Source: G963667675 sp964291545
Lineage (GTDB): Bacteria; Chloroflexota; Dehalococcoidia; Lucifugimonadales; UBA3495
DNA length: 64,000 bases
Direction: 5' to 3'
NCBI GenBank assembly: GCA_964291545.2
Contig: OZ219861.1
Span: 124,001-188,000, forward strand
Positions 62,045-64,000 of the stretch are shown here, piece by piece (position 1 is the first letter of the stretch; each line of letters starts with the position of its first letter). A program made the translations under genes and the position numbers. The notes beneath the pieces were generated by a model. The model was given only the letters and a program-made list of their open reading frames with translations, was not told the origin of the DNA and did not search any database.

Positions 62045-62866
62045 TCAGTTTTTGATGAGCATGCCCGGCTGGCACTTGCGGCAATAACTGGTTATTCGCT
62101 GGTTGGCGGTTAGCTCACTGATATTGCCCCCGCAGTTGGGACAGGGCTGGCCGCCCTTGCGGTGGACTTTCAAGAAGTCCCGGATCTTCAGGTGGATGTC
62201 ATCGCCAGTCCGCTCTCGAAGCACGGCGATGGCTTCCTGAACCGTGCTGCGACAGCACTCCTGCAGCCGGCGCAGCTCTTGTTCGTCCAGAGACCCGGCC
62301 TTGCGGAAGGGCGAGATTCCGGCGGCGAACAGTATCTCGTCGGAATAGGCGTTGCCGATACCGGAGACGAAAGCGCCCCTGGTCAAGACCCCCTTGATTT
62401 CGCCGCGGAAGGGGCGCAGCCGCTGCTGGAACTCCTCGAAGGGGATTTCGTCCAGCACGTCGGGGCCCTGCCGGGAGAGGCCCAAGGCTTCCGGCATTTG
62501 TTCCCAGGCGCCGTAGTAGACCTTGCCCATCTGCCGGTCGTCCAGATACCGGAGTTCCCGGTCTCCGCTGAGGGTCATTGCCAGGCAGGTCTTTTTCAGG
62601 ACCCGCTGGCCGGGCTCACAGAATTGGAGAGCCCCGGTCAACATGGGGTTGACCGCCAGCCAGCGGTCGCCGGACAGTTCCAGCAGCAGGAACTTGCCCT
62701 TGCGGTGGACCTCCCGGAGTGCCCTGCCGTTTATGTCATCCGGGACACTTCCGGTCAGCCATCGGACGACGGTGGGCTTTAGCACCTGCAGCGACTCGAC
62801 GGTCCTGCCGCGAGCTTCCCGGTTGAGGAACTCCTTGATTACCTCGAGGTCGGGCGCTTCAGGCAC
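62045..62866 (-). CDS. mutM: Formamidopyrimidine-DNA glycosylase (Fpg/MutM)
   Basis: This base-excision glycosylase removes oxidised purines. The N-terminus MPEAPDLEVIKE retains Pro2 and Glu3, and Lys58 lies in the HRKGKF segment. The H2TH region reads FVSGIGNAYSDEILFAAGISP. The C-terminal zinc finger has CPNC and CRKC with the Arg in QRITSY. The second position of the usual PELPEVE signature is altered (PEAPDLE), so it may be an Nei-like branch. A 10-bp repeat array lies about 110 bases upstream. Confidence 0.92.
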   Translation of the reverse strand: MPEAPDLEVIKEFLNREARGRTVESLQVLKPTVVRWLTGSVPDDINGRALREVHRKGKFLLLELSGDRWLAVNPMLTGALQFCEPGQRVLKKTCLAMTLSGDRELRYLDDRQMGKVYYGAWEQMPEALGLSRQGPDVLDEIPFEEFQQRLRPFRGEIKGVLTRGAFVSGIGNAYSDEILFAAGISPFRKAGSLDEQELRRLQECCRSTVQEAIAVLRERTGDDIHLKIRDFLKVHRKGGQPCPNCGGNISELTANQRITSYCRKCQPGMLIKN

Positions 62867-62973
62867 AGCCGCTTTCTACGAGGCAAAATTTTAGTTCCCC
62901 TGCCATTTCCTCTCGTTCCCTCCCATGTCCAAGGGGAGGCAAGGCATGGCCCAGTTGAGGCATTTTCTGTGAG

Positions 62974-63003
62974 TTGGGACATTTGGGGACATTCTGGGAC
63001 ATT
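62974..63003 (-). repeat. Three 10-bp units of AATGTCCCNN (minus strand)
   Basis: Read on the minus strand the units are AATGTCCCAG, AATGTCCCCA and AATGTCCCAA, with a 10-bp period. The array has the same orientation relative to mutM as the 49267 array has to its VOC gene. The rest of 62867-63300 holds no recognised gene. Confidence 0.7.
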
Positions 63004-63303
63004 CCGGGCCGGACTGCCCGAGGGCCAAAATTTTTACCTCCGTCCCACTGGGTCCCATTTCGTACCGCGTCTATGCTCCGGTCTTGTGCCCCGGCGGCAT
63101 ACCGCCTGGAGCCGGCGGGCGGGATGCCGGCGACATGGTTTCAGCATACGGACTGGGCCAGGGTTGCGTCAACGGCCAAATGTCAGTAATGGGGGCGATT
63201 CCGTTTGCATTCGGAGTGCGGCCTATCTAGCCATGGCACACCATATGCCAAAAGCAAACGGACCCTACCTCCCTACTCCGTCAAACCATAGCCGCCGGAC
63301 ACT

Positions 63304-63338
63304 GTGTTAGAATCACTGTAGGGTTTGTCACCTAACAC
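63304..63338 (+). promoter_or_regulatory. Candidate operator of the HEPN module
   Basis: GTGTTAG (63304-63310) and CTAACAC (63332-63338) form a perfect inverted repeat around a 21-base spacer, about 40 bases before the first gene. A weak -10 (TAGAAT, 63308-63313) overlaps the left arm, so a repressor could control the module. Confidence 0.4.
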
Positions 63339-63378
63339 CAGCGAAGGGATCCTGTCTGTAACTCTCAGGGGTGAGAAT

Positions 63379-63684
63379 ATGGTGGATAACAAAATCAACA
63401 CTATCATGAGTGAGAAGGTCAGAGGACTTCTTGAAGGTCGCTTCGAAAACGAGTTCGTATTCGGCCCTATTCGGGTGGAACCCCGTGTTGACCAAGATGG
63501 CTGGGATTACCTGCAGACATACATCGTCTTCGATGGAGATCAAACGAAGTTGGACCCAATTTGGACGATTAGACTGTCCGACGAGCTATGGAGTGAGTCA
63601 GAAAAACTTGGGTACCCAGGATGCCCGGTCCCTCTGTTCGTCAAGAAATCGGAGTGGACCACTTTGGAAAAAAGCCTGACGTGA
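63379..63684 (+). CDS. Partner protein of the HEPN module
   Basis: The 101-residue protein has GRFENEFVFGPIRVEPRVDQ and YIVFDGDQTKLDPIWTIRLS, then a terminal KKSEWTTLEKS, a pattern of small proteins that precede HEPN genes. AGGGG lies seven bases before the ATG. The stop overlaps the GTG of the next gene by four bases (GTGA), which couples translation. I do not recognise a named domain; it may be the antitoxin-like or regulatory partner. Confidence 0.78.
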   Translation: MVDNKINTIMSEKVRGLLEGRFENEFVFGPIRVEPRVDQDGWDYLQTYIVFDGDQTKLDPIWTIRLSDELWSESEKLGYPGCPVPLFVKKSEWTTLEKSLT

Positions 63685-64000
63685 ACCCGAAAGACCTCCT
63701 AGACATAGCCGACAACTTAGCATCAGGGACAAGGGGGAACCAGCAGGGTCGGCCTAAGCAGGCTGAACTACGAAGGGCCATCAGCACCGCCTATTATGCG
63801 ATGTTTCACACCCTAGCCAAACACAGTGCGGACTTGCTGGTCGGATCGACCAAAAGGAGCAGAAGCGAAGAAGCTTGGCGACAAATATACCGATCCCTCG
63901 ACCATGGTGAGGTGAAACAACGGCACGGTCAAAAGCCTTACAAACAGATACTCAAGAGATTTCCACAAGAAATCCAAGATTTTGCCAGCCAGTTCGTCAA
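63681..64000 (+). CDS. HEPN-domain protein, partial (runs off the right edge)
   Basis: The first 106 residues are visible. The run LRRAISTAYYAMFHTLAKHSADLL is characteristic of HEPN domains, which are often RNA-cleaving toxins or nucleotide-binding regulators. The catalytic RX4-6H motif usually lies in a later helix and cannot be checked, because the gene runs off the window. The GTG start overlaps the preceding stop. It is a likely toxin or effector of a two-gene module. Confidence 0.85.
   Translation, partial: MNPKDLLDIADNLASGTRGNQQGRPKQAELRRAISTAYYAMFHTLAKHSADLLVGSTKRSRSEEAWRQIYRSLDHGEVKQRHGQKPYKQILKRFPQEIQDFASQFV

Overview
The window looks like a high-GC Chloroflexota chromosome, most likely Dehalococcoidia or a SAR202-type relative. 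The placement is inferred from the 16S gene, its lack of a linked 23S gene, DUF5679 and DUF3090/SCO1664-family genes, an F420-type LLM oxidoreductase and a CysM of the sulfur-carrier type. Most of it is ordinary core genome. The accessory DNA lies just downstream of the 16S gene (about 44.9-49 kb) and at the right edge (about 63.3-64 kb). By eye I found no tRNA, CRISPR array, transposase, integrase, 23S or 5S gene.

Layout. 0-2.1 kb: minus-strand M1-type lipoprotein (partial), a 2-hydroxyacid dehydrogenase and a membrane protein. 2.3-4.2 kb: a small membrane protein, a SelD whose catalytic residue is encoded by in-frame TGA with a SECIS-like hairpin after it, and an MsrP/YedY-like molybdoenzyme. 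4.5-7.6 kb: hspR-grpE-dnaK behind a strong promoter with inverted repeats. 7.7-14.2 kb: DUF3090 and SCO1664-family pair, VOC protein, YchF, DUF362 protein, UbiA-family prenyltransferase and small unknowns. 14.2-16.9 kb: an Rrf2 regulator, then moeB-like and cysM genes preceded by a leader that encodes a 17-residue peptide with three Cys codons and ends in an intrinsic terminator. 17-22.3 kb: nusA-ylxR-infB-rbfA-truB behind a promoter and leader hairpin. 22.6-27.1 kb: DUF5679, PHP phosphoesterase, lexA, rpsT and gyrB. 27.3-33.3 kb: VOC proteins, an ABC exporter cut by an in-frame TAA, Nudix, thiolase plus Zn-ribbon/OB partner, and a lone TPP-binding subunit. 33.5-39.5 kb: gltD-gltB. 39.8-42.9 kb: rsfS, ndk, tsaB, tsaE, thiL.

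43.0-48.9 kb: a solitary 16S rRNA gene with its own promoter, a long processing stem and a terminator. Its 3' trailer plus terminator recurs twice more downstream, and each interval holds a small set of toxin-antitoxin-like or orphan genes. A DUF5131-TcmP-nuclease set follows. 49.3-56.1 kb: VOC protein, LLM oxidoreductase, hydrolase, squalene/phytoene-synthase-like enzyme, thiI and dnaA, with three DnaA boxes spaced 21 bp apart just after dnaA (candidate oriC). 56.8-62.9 kb: 2-oxoacid dehydrogenase E1 alpha, E1 beta and E2, lipB, an aminotransferase and mutM. 63.3-64 kb: a two-gene HEPN module cut by the window edge.

Most notable: (1) a probable cysteine-sensing, near-leaderless leader-peptide attenuator in front of moeB-cysM; (2) the triplicated 16S trailer/terminator that delimits small gene cassettes; (3) the selenocysteine form of SelD. 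All functions are inferred from sequence patterns and family knowledge; no searches were run.
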